From Megascapheus bottae (lineage: Eukaryota; Chordata; Mammalia; Rodentia; Geomyidae): DNA of 64,000 bases. Positions within the stretch are counted from its first letter, which is position 1. The number at the start of each line of letters is the position of its first letter. A model generated the notes under the pieces. That model ran no database searches, was not told the DNA's origin, and saw nothing but the letters and a program-made list of their open reading frames with translations. The position numbers and the translations under genes were made by a program. Positions 37,353 through 48,019 of the stretch are shown piece by piece. The stretch is taken from positions 1 through 64,000 of the forward strand of contig JANJXV010000161.1 of the NCBI GenBank assembly GCA_024803745.1, in the 5' to 3' direction.

Positions 37353-38353
37353 CTACAGTATTCTTGGTTGGTAGTTATTTGATATAAGGGCATGACATAT
37401 ATGCTTCCAGTCACTTCGTGCTTGCATGGTCTCTGCTGAGAAATCTGGGGTTATTCTGATTGGTTTGCCTTTGTAGGTTACTGATCCCTTTTCCCTGGCT
37501 GCCTTTAGGATCTTTCCTTTCGTTTCTATTGATCCAGTTTGGATCACAATGTGGCGGTGGGATGTTCTTTTCTGGTCAGGTCTGTTTGGGGTTCTAAAAG
37601 CTTCTCGTATCTGGATGGGCCTGCCCTTCTGGATATTTGGGAAATTCTCTGAGATGATTCCCTGAAGTATATTTCCAATACCATTGACCTCTTTCTCCAC
37701 GCCCTCCTCAATACCAACTAGCCTTAAATTAGGCTTCCTAATTGTATCTTGGACCTCCTGAAGCGCTCTCTCATATTTCCTAGATTTGGATTGACTCATT
37801 TTCTGTTCTTTATAATAACTAAATTATTCTCAGCCACGGAAATTCTCTCCTGTGCAATGTCTAACGTGCTACCAAAATTATCTACTTTATTTTTCATCTC
37901 CCTTGCTTCTAATTGCTCACTTTTGATGCCTTGCATCCCTTGTTTTAGATCATGTATGGATTTCTTTATCTCCTTGATTTCCTTTTGAGTGGTTAGCTCA
38001 GTAGCTTTATTTTCTTTGGACATTTGCTGGCGTTTGGTCACGTTTTTATTTGTGGATTCTTTGAATTCATCCGTCTTTCTTTGAAAAACCTTTATTATGG
38101 CCTCCTTTATGGCTTCTTCTTTTTCACTTATCACCTTGTTTTTGCTTCCCTCTTGTTCAGGTATGGCTTCCTCCATTATCTCTTTCTTTATATTTTCACA
38201 TTTTTCATTAATGGTGTTTATCAATTGCATTTGTTTAGCAATTGGAAGACTCTCCTCTAGGTTTGCCAGTGACTGTTCCATTGTCTGTTTACATTGGGTG
38301 GGGGATGTTGTTTCTTGATTTGACATTTTTCTTGAGTTTCTTGTTCTGCCCAT
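37353..38353 (-). pseudogene. L1 copy 5 ORF1, frameshifted
   Basis: Two parts (37796-38353 and 37353-37799) overlap at ATGA. The first part has many private substitutions, for example 'IAKQMQLINTINEK' and 'DNFGSTLDIAQERISVAENNLVI', more than seen in the other copies. The second half is close to the other units. Confidence 0.9.
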
Positions 38354-39013
38354 TTGAAAATGGGAGCAAGATTACTACTAAATATGATTATAGTTTTTCA
38401 GATATAACCAACCTAGACCTCTGTAGCTGGCAGACACTAGATGTTCACAAGTTTTGATTGGTATTATCACTCTTTCTTTTTGTGCACTTACAGACCAGCC
38501 TAATACAACCACTGATAAGCGATTTATACCCAAAACAATAAGCCTCTCAATCCAATCTCTATTGTCTTTAAGTCCCTCTGAGCCTAGAGAATAATTAACC
38601 ACCTACATATACAATATTGCTCAACAGCCATCAAGTGTAGATCCGTGCAGTATAAGGGTTGAAAGACGAGCAGAGGTCCAGAGATAGAAAAAAAGAATGA
38701 GAGAGGTCAGGGGAGGTGCAAGAGGATTAACGTAGGAGTGTAAGAATATTGTAGTAATGAAGAAAAGTTATAGCATAAGGATAACTGACCTAAGTTGGTA
38801 AGTAGGTAGCATATTTGAGTACAAAGTTTGGAAAGTATTAGAATAAAACTTATGTGTTGCTGCACGACTAGCTCTTAGCCCAACCAGTGGCCTCACAGTG
38901 GACCATGGGATGGATCTGGTTTTTTGTCTACGTTGAGGGAAAGGGGTATTTCACAAGATGCAGAAGCGAAGATTTCAGAAGCAAATGCTGTGAGTGAATT
39001 AGCTCATAAAAAG

Positions 39014-39224
39014 CATTTTTATTTTCTTTTATCTTTCTGCCAGTCTTGGGGCTTGAATTCAGGGCCTGAGCACTGTCCTCGGGTTTTCTCAAGTCTAGCC
39101 CTCTGCCACTTGAGCCACAGTGCCACATCTAGATTTTCTATCTATGTGGTACTGAGCAATAAAACCCAGATCTTCATGGATGCTAGGCAAGCACTCTACC
39201 ATTATGCCAAACTCTCAACCTTGA
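39014..39224 (-). repeat. Composite SINE in spacer 5
   Basis: Counterpart of the SINE in spacer 1. Confidence 0.85.
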
Positions 39225-39240
39225 CATAGTAATTATAAAG

Positions 39241-39271
<31 letters not shown>

Positions 39272-39272
39272 A
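39241..39272 (+). repeat. (ATC)n microsatellite, spacer 5
   Basis: About 10 TCA repeats, followed by a degenerate TAATCATTAT end. Confidence 0.95.
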
Positions 39273-39476
39273 ATCATTATATCCAAATATCTTTTCTCCT
39301 ACAAAGAATGAACACTTAACTGTGTCTAATGCTTTTCTTTAATTTCACTAATTCTTCTGTGTTTTTCCCTCTTGCATTTTTTACACATGACAGCAAAGCT
39401 AATCATCAGGAAAAAATTGATTAGGATACAGAAACCTAATAATATCCTAGTAGATTGACGTCAAAAATATGTGCAA

Positions 39477-39677
39477 GATGCCCTGTGTGTTTGACCTAGT
39501 GGTAGAGTACTGGCTACCAAGCAAAAAGCCTCAGGTTTGATTCCTCATTACCACATACATAGAAAACGCTGCAAGTGGTGCTGTGGCTCGGTGGGACAGC
39601 TAAAGCCTAAAGAAAGCCCAAGAACAATGTTCACACTCTGAGGTCAAGTCCCAAGTCTAGCAAAAACAAAAAAATTC
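39477..39677 (+). repeat. ID-like SINE in spacer 5
   Basis: Counterpart of the plus SINE in spacer 1, with a private rearranged stretch near 39500. Confidence 0.8.
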
Positions 39678-40077
39678 GACAAGGGGCAAAAAGCAGGCAG
39701 AGAAGGCACTGTGAAGCAAATGTTTTGTAAACGATGAGGGCAATATTGACACTTAAGTCTGGATCTTACCTAAGAAAGGCTCCTTGAGCCTGAGACCAGA
39801 CTGGTAGTTGAGCCTAGTGGAAGACATTGGGATTGGACAAATAAGGTGTGCTGTATACTACATCCACATGTATATTGTGAGATTGGAGGAGAGATTCAGC
39901 CTCCAGTATGTCTTTGGTGAGGTCTTTTGTGAGCAAGGATCTTTGGTCATTGGGCCCTGAAAGGTGACCCTGCCTCCCTCACAATGGAACAGAATATGGA
40001 ACCCTGGTAACCAAGCCACTGTAACTAACAACCAGCTCAAGCCAGCTCACTTGGCCTGTGGCTCAGGAGGAAGAAAG

Positions 40078-40244
40078 ATGTTGCTGTGCTGTTGCCAAAG
40101 GTCAGGAAAATCGAGTCTCAGGCATGGAAGTTGAGGATGTCTTACTCGAAGATGTACATGCTAGATCATTGCCAAGCCACAAATCCAGTATAACAGAACT
40201 TTCTCTAAGAAGAAGGCCAGGAAAATCCAGGGCAACCAGATGAG
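40078..40244 (+). pseudogene. Exon-like block copy 5, splice donor lost
   Basis: ATG is kept but the GAG|GTAAAT donor of the other units reads GAGTTGAAT, so the donor GT is gone. Confidence 0.3.
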
Positions 40245-40301
40245 TTGAATTTCTAAGAAGAAATGTATTTGAACCCATCATCCTCCCTACACACTACAAC
40301 T

Positions 40302-41653
40302 TTCTTTTTTTTCAGTTTTTTATTGTAATTAGTAAAAGGGTTAGATGATATTTGCCAGATAGAAGGTGCATTAATTCACATACATTGATACCCTTTCCCA
40401 TGTCTTGGTACCCATTTCCCTCCAACCACACACCCCCCACCCGTCTTGGTTTTCCCCCCTTCCCTATCAAATTTCAAATATCCAAATACAAATAAATTCA
40501 ATATATCAGATAACAAAGTGAGATACTATACCAATATGGGATAACCAAGGGACAGCAAACGAGATGAGAGACAACATAGTACATTAAGGACAACAATCAT
40601 TCATTATATGGCTTTTGTGTCAATATCCTGGAGGTCCTTTCAATTAGCTTCACATTATGTGGCCTTATATATGGCCTTTTGCTCTATTGACAATCTCTGT
40701 TAGTAGAGCCCAAGGTTTCTACTGATTATGACGAATGAGGGAAATCACTGAGACTAAGTTCCTTTGAGTCTGGCTTACTTCACTTAATATGATTTGTTCT
40801 AAGTCTTTCCATTTCCTAACAAATGGGGCGATGTCATTCTTTCTGACAGCAGCATAGAATTCCATTGTGTACAAATACCACAACTTGTTGATCCACTCAT
40901 CAACTGAGGGACATCTTGGTTGGTTCCATATCTTTGCTATGGTGAATAGTGCTGCAATGAACATTGTTGTGCTAGTGGGTTTAGTATGCCCTTGTTTCTG
41001 GATTGTTGGGTAAATTCCAAGAAGTGGAATTGGTGGGCCATAGGGGAGTTGTATGTTTAGCGTTTTGAGGCACTGCCGCACTGCTTTCCATAGTGGTTGA
41101 ACGAGTTTGCACTCCCATCAACAGTGTAGTACTGATCCCTCCTGGCCACATCGCCTCCAGCATCTGTTGTCATTCATTTTCCTGATCCTGGCCATTCTAA
41201 CTGGAGTGAGGTGGAATCTTGGAGTTGGTTTGATTTGCATTTCTTTTATGACCAGAGATGTTGAGCATTTCTTCATGTGTCTATAGGCAATTTTGTTTTT
41301 TCTTCAGAGAAGACTCTCTTAAGTCTTTGGCCCATTTTTAATGGGATGGGTGTTACTTTGGAGGTGAGTTTTGGAGTGATTCAATTTTTTGAGTTGTTGA
41401 TATATTTTAGATATGAGGCCTTTGTCCGTTGTTTGGTTGGTGAAGATCCTTCCAAATCTTTGAATCAGCTCAAGGAGCTTGGGAGTAGAATCTATAGGAT
41501 TCTTTAAATACAAAATCATGTCATCGGCAATGAGGGATAGTTTTATTTCCTCTTTCCCTACTTGGATCCCCTTTATGCTTGCTTCTTGCCTTATTGCACT
41601 GCCTAGGAATTCTAGTACTATGTTAAAAAGGAGTGGAGGGAGTGGGCATCCTG
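40302..41653 (-). mobile_element. L1 copy 6, truncated with internal deletion
   Basis: It covers the L1 3' end as in the other units up to 41452, then jumps about 930 bp further into ORF2 (the join is at 'GGTGAAGATC/CTTCCAAATC') and stops at 41653 in the RT core region. It is more diverged than copies 1-5. ORF2 reads 40719-41081 and then loses frame. This is the right edge of the array. Confidence 0.93.
40719..41653 (-). pseudogene. L1 copy 6 ORF2 fragment
   Basis: The C-terminal 120 codons are open (40719-41081). Upstream parts are in other frames (40981-41163 and 41319-41519) because of indels and the internal deletion. Confidence 0.85.
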
Positions 41654-41675
41654 AATGCTACCCCCTAGTACTTTA

Positions 41676-41845
41676 ATGCAAAGCTTTGGGCTGTGGCATT
41701 TTAAGCACAATTCAACGCTCTGTTTTTTGCTGGTTAATTAGAGGTAAAAATCTTATGGAATGTATTGCGTGGCTGATTTTGAACTGGAATCCTCAGTTTT
41801 CAGCTTATCTTGAGTAGCTAGGATTACAGTACTTTTACAACATGT
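41676..41845 (-). repeat. Composite SINE, degenerate
   Basis: 'GCTGGTTAATTAGAGGTAAA' and 'TTGAGTAGCTAGGATTACAG' are the joint and the 7SL/B1-like end of the genome's composite SINE, read in reverse. Confidence 0.65.
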
Positions 41846-42159
41846 ATGCTCATACACATTGCTTCTGATCCAAACACTCATTGTTCAATTTAACTAACAA
41901 GATGTGAGGAACGATGATTGACTGTAATTTACTAGATGGGATTCTAGTGAGTATATATTTCCACTTCCACTCTGAAGCCAGGGAAATGTTTCTGGTACAT
42001 GTTTCAACTATCTCCCAAAGAGGAAATAATATGTGAGTACGTTTGTTAGTATTTCAGTTAGGAGATGGACTTTGGTGTTTGGAACCTGTTGGGCAGAGTG
42101 TATCAGCTGGGCTGTGATAACAGAGATGATGTTACAGACAGTAATATCTTCATCCCAGA

Positions 42160-42240
42160 CAGACTTAATCCAGATCCTTGGATTTCAGGCCTTGAGTAGA
42201 TAGAATTACAAGTGTGAGCTGCCACCACCACCTGGTTCAT
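42160..42240 (-). repeat. 7SL/B1-like SINE fragment
   Basis: 'GAGTAGATAGAATTACAAGT' followed by 'GTGAGCTGCCACCA' matches the 7SL-like half of the composite SINE. Confidence 0.65.
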
Positions 42241-42915
42241 TTTGGAAACCTTAATTGCTTCTCATTTGTTCCTTTCCTTTTTTGGAAGATTGATCTAAGC
42301 TGGCTGATTGTGCATCACAATGAAGTGATTGGCCTCAGGAATTGCAAATATTTGTTTCATCAGCACGGAATGAATGAAGTTGATCTAAACCCAATAGTAT
42401 TTTCCTTCTGATAAATAGGGAACTTACTTATATCATTTTTCCTTGCCTTTGCTTTCCCAAAGCAAGCAACATGTTTCTTAAAAACTATACTTCATGAGAA
42501 TATTATAATTAGAAGCTATCTTCTGCACACTTCAGAATAGTCCTTGCATTTATAAACTTATATTACAATATTAGGTAGAAGAATGGTGACTGTTAGTTTC
42601 ATAACTACTTCATATGTTTTACTATTTAAGGCTCATTAAGTCAAGAAGGGATTAAATACATTTATATAATAGTAGAACATAGCTCCTGCTGATTTGATGT
42701 GTGTGCAGATGATACACAGATTTATTAGGATTACTCAAAAGTTTTCTTCAAATTTTCAGTAGTAGACTGCTATGCTAACTGGTAGGTGATAGTAATGATG
42801 CTGAAATTCTATGAATCAGCTATGAAGCAGAATTTCAGGGGAGAGTATTTGCTAGGGACTTAATTTCTAAGACGCATATCAAGAATATTGAACTATAACA
42901 CCAAATGATGGAGGA
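42241..42915. other. No recognisable feature
   Basis: AT-rich single-copy-looking sequence with no ORF above about 65 codons and no repeat that I recognise. Confidence 0.5.
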
Positions 42916-42925
42916 CTCAGCGTCA

Positions 42926-43160
42926 CATTTTGTTGTTTTATGCAAGTCCTGGGACTTGAACCCAGGGCCTGGGAACTGTCCTTAAAAGTTTTTTTTTGCT
43001 TCAGGCTAGTGTTCTACCACTTTATCCACAGCTCCACTTCCAGAATTTTGGTAATGAACTGTAAATCAGAATATCGTGCAATTTGTTTGGGCTGGATTCA
43101 AACCTGATTCTGTGTAGATAGGATTCCAAGTGTGAGCGCACAGAGCCTGGCTAGTATCAT
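42926..43160 (-). repeat. Composite SINE
   Basis: It holds 'GGGACTTGAACCCAGGGCC', then 'CAGGCTAGTGTTCTACCAC', and ends 'AGGATTCCAAGTGTGAGC', so both halves are present. Confidence 0.8.
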
Positions 43161-43164
43161 TCAT

Positions 43165-43395
43165 CATTCAAGTCATGGGACTGCAATTCTGCACCTGGGT
43201 CTTGTCACTGAGCTTTTCAGCTCAAGACTACTGCCCTATCCCTTGAGCCATAGGGCCACTTCTGGGTTTCTGGTGGTTAATTGGAGATAAGAGTCACAAG
43301 GACTTCAGTGCTCAGGCTGACTTTGAACTGCTATCCTTGGATCCCAGCCTCTTGAGTAGCTACATTTACAAGTGTGAGCCACCATACCCGGCTAA
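43165..43395 (-). repeat. Composite SINE
   Basis: It shows 'GGTGGTTAATTGGAGATAAG' between the tRNA-like and 7SL-like halves and ends 'GTGAGCCACCATACCCGGC', the reversed Alu/B1-type start. Confidence 0.85.
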
Positions 43396-43399
43396 ATTA

Positions 43400-43650
43400 T
43401 TTTTTAAGTTAATTTATTTTGTTAAGTCAATATATTGTTGGCATACGGTTACATAAGTAATGAACATTTTTCTTAAGAAAATTGTTATCCCCTCCCTCAT
43501 TTTTCTCTGTTTTCCTACCCTCAGCCCCCTCTCCACCCAGATTGTTCAGTTCATTTCCGTTTAGTGTCTTCCAAGTATCACTGTTCAATTGGTTCACCCT
43601 TTTTCCTTTGTTTTTTTTACCATTTTATTATACCCTCTCCATTCCCCAAA
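43400..43650 (-). repeat. Old L1 3'-end-like fragment
   Basis: A T-rich start, 'GGTTACATAAGTAATGAAC' and C-rich blocks resemble, in order, the reversed 3' UTR of the array L1s and the fragment at 49440-49590. The assignment is tentative. Confidence 0.45.
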
Positions 43651-43814
43651 TCACATAAACCTATGTACAAGACACAGGGTACCCGAATTCAACACAGTGA
43701 CTACAGAGAATAAAACTAAAGGGAAAAAGAAGAAAAGAGGTAAAAAGCAAAGAAAATGAAAGAACATCATACAGTACCTTAGAAGCAACAACACTGAAAA
43801 TACAAAACATAAAC

Positions 43815-43960
43815 CTTGGGCTGAAAATGAAGCTTGCCTAGCATGTATGAAACCCTGGATTCCATTCCTCAGCACCACATAAACAAAAAACTGGAAGTGC
43901 CACTGTGACTCAGCTGGTAGATTTCTTACGTTCAGCACAGAGTGTCTCCAAGTGACAAAA
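43815..43960 (+). repeat. ID-like SINE
   Basis: 'AAGCTTGCCTAGCATGTATG' and 'GGAAGTGCCACTGTGACTCA' are the two tRNA-like units in + orientation. Confidence 0.75.
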
Positions 43961-44044
43961 ATCTGTCACATTTAAGTCAGGCTTCAAAACTTAGCTAGGA
44001 ACCAGTTATGTGATTTGGAATAAAGTCCAGTTTTCAAAAAATCA

Positions 44045-44290
44045 CTAGCCAGGCGCTGGAGGGTCATAATTGTCATTCTACTAGCCAGGGAGAAGGTGAT
44101 TCAAAGCCTTTGCAAGCAAAAAAAATGAAAACAAAAAAAACTGTAAGATTCTACTCTCCACTTATCCACCCAAAAACTAAGTGGAGTTGTGGCTAAAACT
44201 GGTACAGCATTAGCCTTGAGGAAAAACAACTAAGAGACCTTGCCCAGGTCCAAAGTTCAACCTCCCCACCAAGAAACAAAAAAAAGGAGT
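44045..44290 (+). repeat. Composite SINE
   Basis: It opens with the 7SL-like 'AGCCAGGCGCTGGAGGGTC', followed by the tRNA-like 'TGGCTAAAACTGGTACAGC' and an A-rich tail. Confidence 0.75.
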
Positions 44291-44299
44291 CCAGATACC

Positions 44300-44680
44300 T
44301 TAGTTTAAAAAGTATATCTGGATATCTTAGTAGATTTTTCTGATCTTTCCTCATTCATCTGATGGAACCACATAATCTTGATCCTGATCTGACTAAGAGC
44401 CTGCATTGTGCTTAATAAATTCATTCCACATATTCCAGTAGAATCTGGACAGCTAACAGCCACTTACCAATGCTTTATTCTACGTTTAGGCCAGTATGTC
44501 TTCATACCATCTACACAGTCAGCTATATCATCTTTCCAGAAGTATCATTGAGTGTAGAACACTCAGAACTAAAATAATTGCATAAAGATGTAATAAAACC
44601 CCTTGATTCATTAAGAAAATTTCTGTACCACTTAGAGCAAGTACATTAGTGGTATTTACCTCTAGCCTCTTTTTTAAAAA
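44300..44680. other. No recognisable feature
   Basis: No gene or clear repeat was seen. Confidence 0.5.
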
Positions 44681-44689
44681 ATTTATTAA

Positions 44690-45100
44690 CATTGAATTTT
44701 ACATCATATTTCAAATGTCATGTTTAACCAACAAGTATTCAAGAAGGGAATCGCTATACAATCACTGGCACATAGATTTTAGAATATAGTAAAAATTAAG
44801 CTGAGTCTTTGTATGTCATAGATACAGATTAATCTATAATAAAACACATGTCTATAGAGTGTATAGTCTATCCTAGATTTTTATGTCTATGTAGTTATGT
44901 TTATATGTCCAAAATTATGTCCAGAACTTTGGGTATCAACTATTCAATCATCGCTCTACTACCGTTTGAAACTAATATCCATATATTAAGGATATCATGT
45001 ACCTTTTGTTCCTTGGTCTTGACTTATCTCACTCAACAGGATTCACTCTAATTTCATCCACTACCCCAAAAATGCCATTATTATTTTTTTCTGTGCAGAT
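44690..45100 (-). repeat. Old L1 3'-end fragment
   Basis: 'CTTGACTTATCTCACTCAAC' and 'TTCATCCACTACCCCAAAAA' follow the reversed L1 ORF2 C-terminal coding pattern that appears in the array as 'CTGGCTTACTTCACTTAATA'. It is strongly diverged. Confidence 0.6.
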
Positions 45101-45109
45101 CTTCTTTTT

Positions 45110-45660
45110 ATGTATTTATATTTATTGTAATTTATAGAAGGGTTACATTATATTCACCAGATAGAAGGTGCATTACTTCTCAAACTTTGATACCCCATGT
45201 AATGATATGGTCCCCATTTCCCTTCCCCTACCCCCATTCATGTTCATTTCCCCCCTTCCCTATCCAATTTCAAATAACCAATTAGGCACATATGAAATAT
45301 ATCAGAAAACAAGGTGAAATATTGTAACAATATGATATAACCAAGGGATAGCAAAAGAGATAAGAGATCACATAGTTCATTAAGGACAACAATCACTCAT
45401 TATGAGTTTTGTTTCTTTATCTTGGAGGTCCTTACATTTAGTGTCATACTATTTGTCACGATGTCTCTAGATTTTGTTCTATTGTAAATCTCTGGTAGCA
45501 GAGCCCAAGGTTTCTACTGAATTTGACAAATGAGGGAGACTCTTGGGCCTATGTTCCTTTGAGTTTGGCTTACTTCAGTTAATATGATTTTTTTCCTTTT
45601 CATCCACTTCCCCGAGAATGCCATTATTTTATCTTGTGGGTTGGCTATGTATCATTCCAT
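45110..45660 (-). mobile_element. L1 3'-end fragment, older relative of the array L1
   Basis: 'ATTTATTGTAATTTATAGAA' followed by 'CCAGATAGAAGGTGCATTA' and 'AACCAAGGGATAGCAA' match the array L1 3' UTR in order, with clear divergence. It runs into a GT repeat at its right edge. Confidence 0.85.
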
Positions 45661-45672
45661 TGTGTGTGTGTG

Positions 45673-45724
<52 letters not shown>
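45661..45724 (+). repeat. (GT)n microsatellite
   Basis: 64 bp of almost pure GT with a GCGTTT interruption. It sits at the position of 'CATTGTGTAC' in the L1 sequence, from which it may have grown. Confidence 0.95.
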
Positions 45725-45728
<4 letters not shown>

Positions 45729-45739
45729 CGTGTATGACA

Positions 45740-46700
45740 TTTTTTGTAGTAGGGCATCTGGTTGTTTCCATCATCCAACCTCATTTTCTACAGATATTTT
45801 TATAGTCTCTTTTTTATTTTCAGGGTAATGTATAGAGGGGTTACGATTACATTTACAGGTAGTGGACTGCATTACTTCTCACACATTTATTCCACTCCAC
45901 ATGTTTTTGTCCCCAGTTCCCTCTCCCCTCCCCTTCCCAATCATCTTGTTTCCCCCCTTCCCTTTCCTATTTGACATAAACAAATAAACATATATACAAT
46001 ATGCCAGGGAAAAATCAGATACAGTAACAATCTGACATTAACCATAGGGCAAAATAAGAGATGAGAAATAACATAGTAGATTAAGGACAAAAATCACACA
46101 AGATTAAGAGCAACGATGACACAAGATATAGCTCTTGTTCCCATATCCTAGAGATCCTTTCATTTAGTCTCATCCTGTATGACCTTATATACCTAGGTTT
46201 TTGAGTTATTGTAATCCTCTGCTAGGAGAGTCCTAGATGTGAACTAATTATTACAAATGAGGGAAACCATTGAGCTTATGTTTCTTTGGGTCTGGCTGCT
46301 TCACTTAATATGAATTTTTCCAAGTCTTTCCATTTCCTTACAAATGGGGCGATGTCATTCCTTCTGATGGCAGCATAGCATTCCATTGTGTATAAGTACC
46401 ACATCTTCTTGATTCAGTCATCTACTGAGTGGCATCTGGGTTGGTTTCATATCTTTGCTATGGTAAATAGTGCTGCGATGAGCATCATTGTGGTAGTGGC
46501 TTTAGTATGTCCTTTTCTCTGGACAATTGGGTAGATGCCAAGTAGTGGATTTGCTGGATCATAGGGGAGCTCTATGTTCAGTCTTTTGAAGAACCACCAC
46601 ACTGCTTTCCCTAGTGGTTGAACGAGTTTACACTCACACCAACAGTGTAGGTGTGATCCCACCTGGTCACTTCCCCACCAGTATCTCTGTTTTTGCCGTA
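45740..46700 (-). mobile_element. L1 3'-end fragment with ORF2 tail
   Basis: The reversed L1 3' UTR (from about 45800) continues into the ORF2 C-terminus. 46447-46690 on the minus strand encodes 'QRYWWGSDQVGSHLHCWCEC', equivalent to '[20 protein letters not shown]' in the array, with the first cysteines lost. It is an older subfamily than the array copies. 45740-45790 looks like the end of the neighbouring fragment ('GGGCATCTGGTTGTTTCC'). Confidence 0.85.
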
Positions 46701-46829
46701 GGACTGGCAAAAACAAAAAAAAGAGCAATCTTACTTAAGTAACAAGGAATGTACCCTATATTTATACAGACTGAAAAATTCATTAAGAAATTAGAAAATA
46801 TGTATAAAGTGCATAATTTCTTTTGTGTG

Positions 46830-46960
46830 TTGGCACTGGGTCTTCAACTGAGTGCTTCAGCTCTATCTCTGACCTTTTCTGCTCAAGGCTAGCACTCTAC
46901 CAATGCAGCCCCAAATCAACTATCTTCAATTGAGATATAAGCGATGAATATTTCAGGGTG
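46830..46960 (-). repeat. ID-like SINE, partial
   Basis: 'GGCACTGGGTCTTCAACTGA' and 'CTCAAGGCTAGCACTCTACC' are the reversed SINE. Confidence 0.7.
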
Positions 46961-47124
46961 CTTCATGAAAAACATTTTTATAAATTGAAACTTTCAACAC
47001 AGTCTTATTTTAGTATGAATGTTGAGATGGGAAGAGGCAGAAAAAGTGAAATGTTTCCTGATCCCCATAGAGAAGAGACTCAGCAGAACCACTGTGGTCT
47101 GCAGGCTTCTTTGTGAGTTTTGTT

Positions 47125-47345
47125 TGCTTGTTTGATTTTTGTCAATTGTGGGGCTTGAACTCTGGGCCTGGGCACTGTCCCTGAGCTCTTCAGCTCAAGG
47201 ATAGTGCTTTAATCTGTGAGCCACAGTGCCACTTCTGGTTTTTCTGGCAGTTAACTGGGTACTTTGGCTGGCTTTAAACTTTGATTCTCAGATCTTAGCC
47301 TCCTGAGTAGCTAAGATTATAGGTGTGAGGTACCATCACCAGGCT
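47125..47345 (-). repeat. Composite SINE
   Basis: 'GGGGCTTGAACTCTGGGCC', 'TGTGAGCCACAGTGCCACTT' and 'CTGAGTAGCTAAGATTATAG' give both halves in reverse. Confidence 0.85.
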
Positions 47346-47699
47346 GCTGCTCTGTTACTATGCAGGTTCTGGATCAAGAACTTCAAGTTCTTACTTCAAT
47401 TTTTTCTTCTCTTGCCTGATACTCTGCCATTTCAACGAAGCCCCAGTTCCTGGTCTTTGTTGGTTAATGAGAGATATTATGATTTTCTAATATTCAGAGC
47501 AATGATTATAAAACCCAGCATTTTACTTACTTGAATAAATTAAGAGACAGGACCTAGTGAGATGGAAAACAAAATTTTTTTTCAAGTTGCTATCCTGTTC
47601 TAATGCATAAGTCTGGCTATTTTGCTTACACACAAATATGAATTTTACCAATTTCTACTCTATTTTTGCTTAGCTTAAATCCACCACTGCCATTTCATA

Positions 47700-47980
47700 G
47701 ATTTTGTTGTTGTTGTTTGCGGTGCTTGAACTCTGTGCCTGGGCTGTTCCTCAGATCTTCAGTTCAATGCCAGTGCTCTACTACTTTTGATTTGGCCAGT
47801 CCTGGGCTTGATCTCAGGGACTGAGCACTGTCCTTATATTTTCTCAAGGCTAGGGCTCTACCACTTCAGCCTCAGCACCACTTCCAGCATTTTTCTATGT
47901 ATGTGATATTGAGGAATTGAACCCAGGTCTTCGTGCATGCTAGGCAAGCACTCTACCACTAGGCCAAACTCCCAGCCCAA
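47700..47980 (-). repeat. Two adjoining ID-like SINE units
   Basis: A partial unit (47700-47790) precedes a second SINE with 'CTGGGCTTGATCTCAGGGAC' and the tRNA-like end 'GCAAGCACTCTACCACTAGG'. Confidence 0.75.
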
Positions 47981-48019
47981 AATTATTCATCATTACTATT
48001 AGCTATCTTCTTTTGTTTT

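Larger units (their letters stand above)
32897..38915 (-). mobile_element. L1 copy 5, full length
   Basis: Complete copy, sister to copy 4 in its ORF2 part. It has a private deletion of about 37 bp in the 3' UTR at about 33176. Its ORF1 first half carries more private changes than copy 4, and it keeps 'FERH' in the endonuclease like copies 1 and 2. The 5' half may therefore have a different history. Confidence 0.95.
38916..40301 (+). repeat. Array spacer 5 (non-L1)
   Basis: Same order of elements, 1386 bp, somewhat more diverged than spacers 1-4. It is followed by the terminal, truncated L1. Confidence 0.9.
3791..41653 (-). repeat. Tandem array of L1 plus spacer, period about 7.4 kb
   Basis: Equivalent landmarks recur at regular spacing. 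The L1 5' end/spacer junction is at 9235, 16660, 24090, 31530 and 38915, giving steps of 7425, 7430, 7440 and 7385. Each unit is one minus-strand L1 of about 6.0 kb and one spacer of 1366-1401 bp. There are six L1 and five spacer copies. Differences between units are scattered single bases, small indels and microsatellite length. The left end is interrupted by the provirus LTR. The right end is a truncated L1. Expansion by unequal crossing-over is the simplest mechanism (inference). Confidence 0.95.

Noticed and set aside
3791..41653. CRISPR-like or rDNA-like array
   Set aside because: The period is 7.4 kb, the monomer is an L1 plus spacer, and there are no short repeats with unique spacers and no rRNA sequence.
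45584..45828. ORFs encoding Cys-Val repeats
   Set aside because: They are translations of the GT microsatellite.
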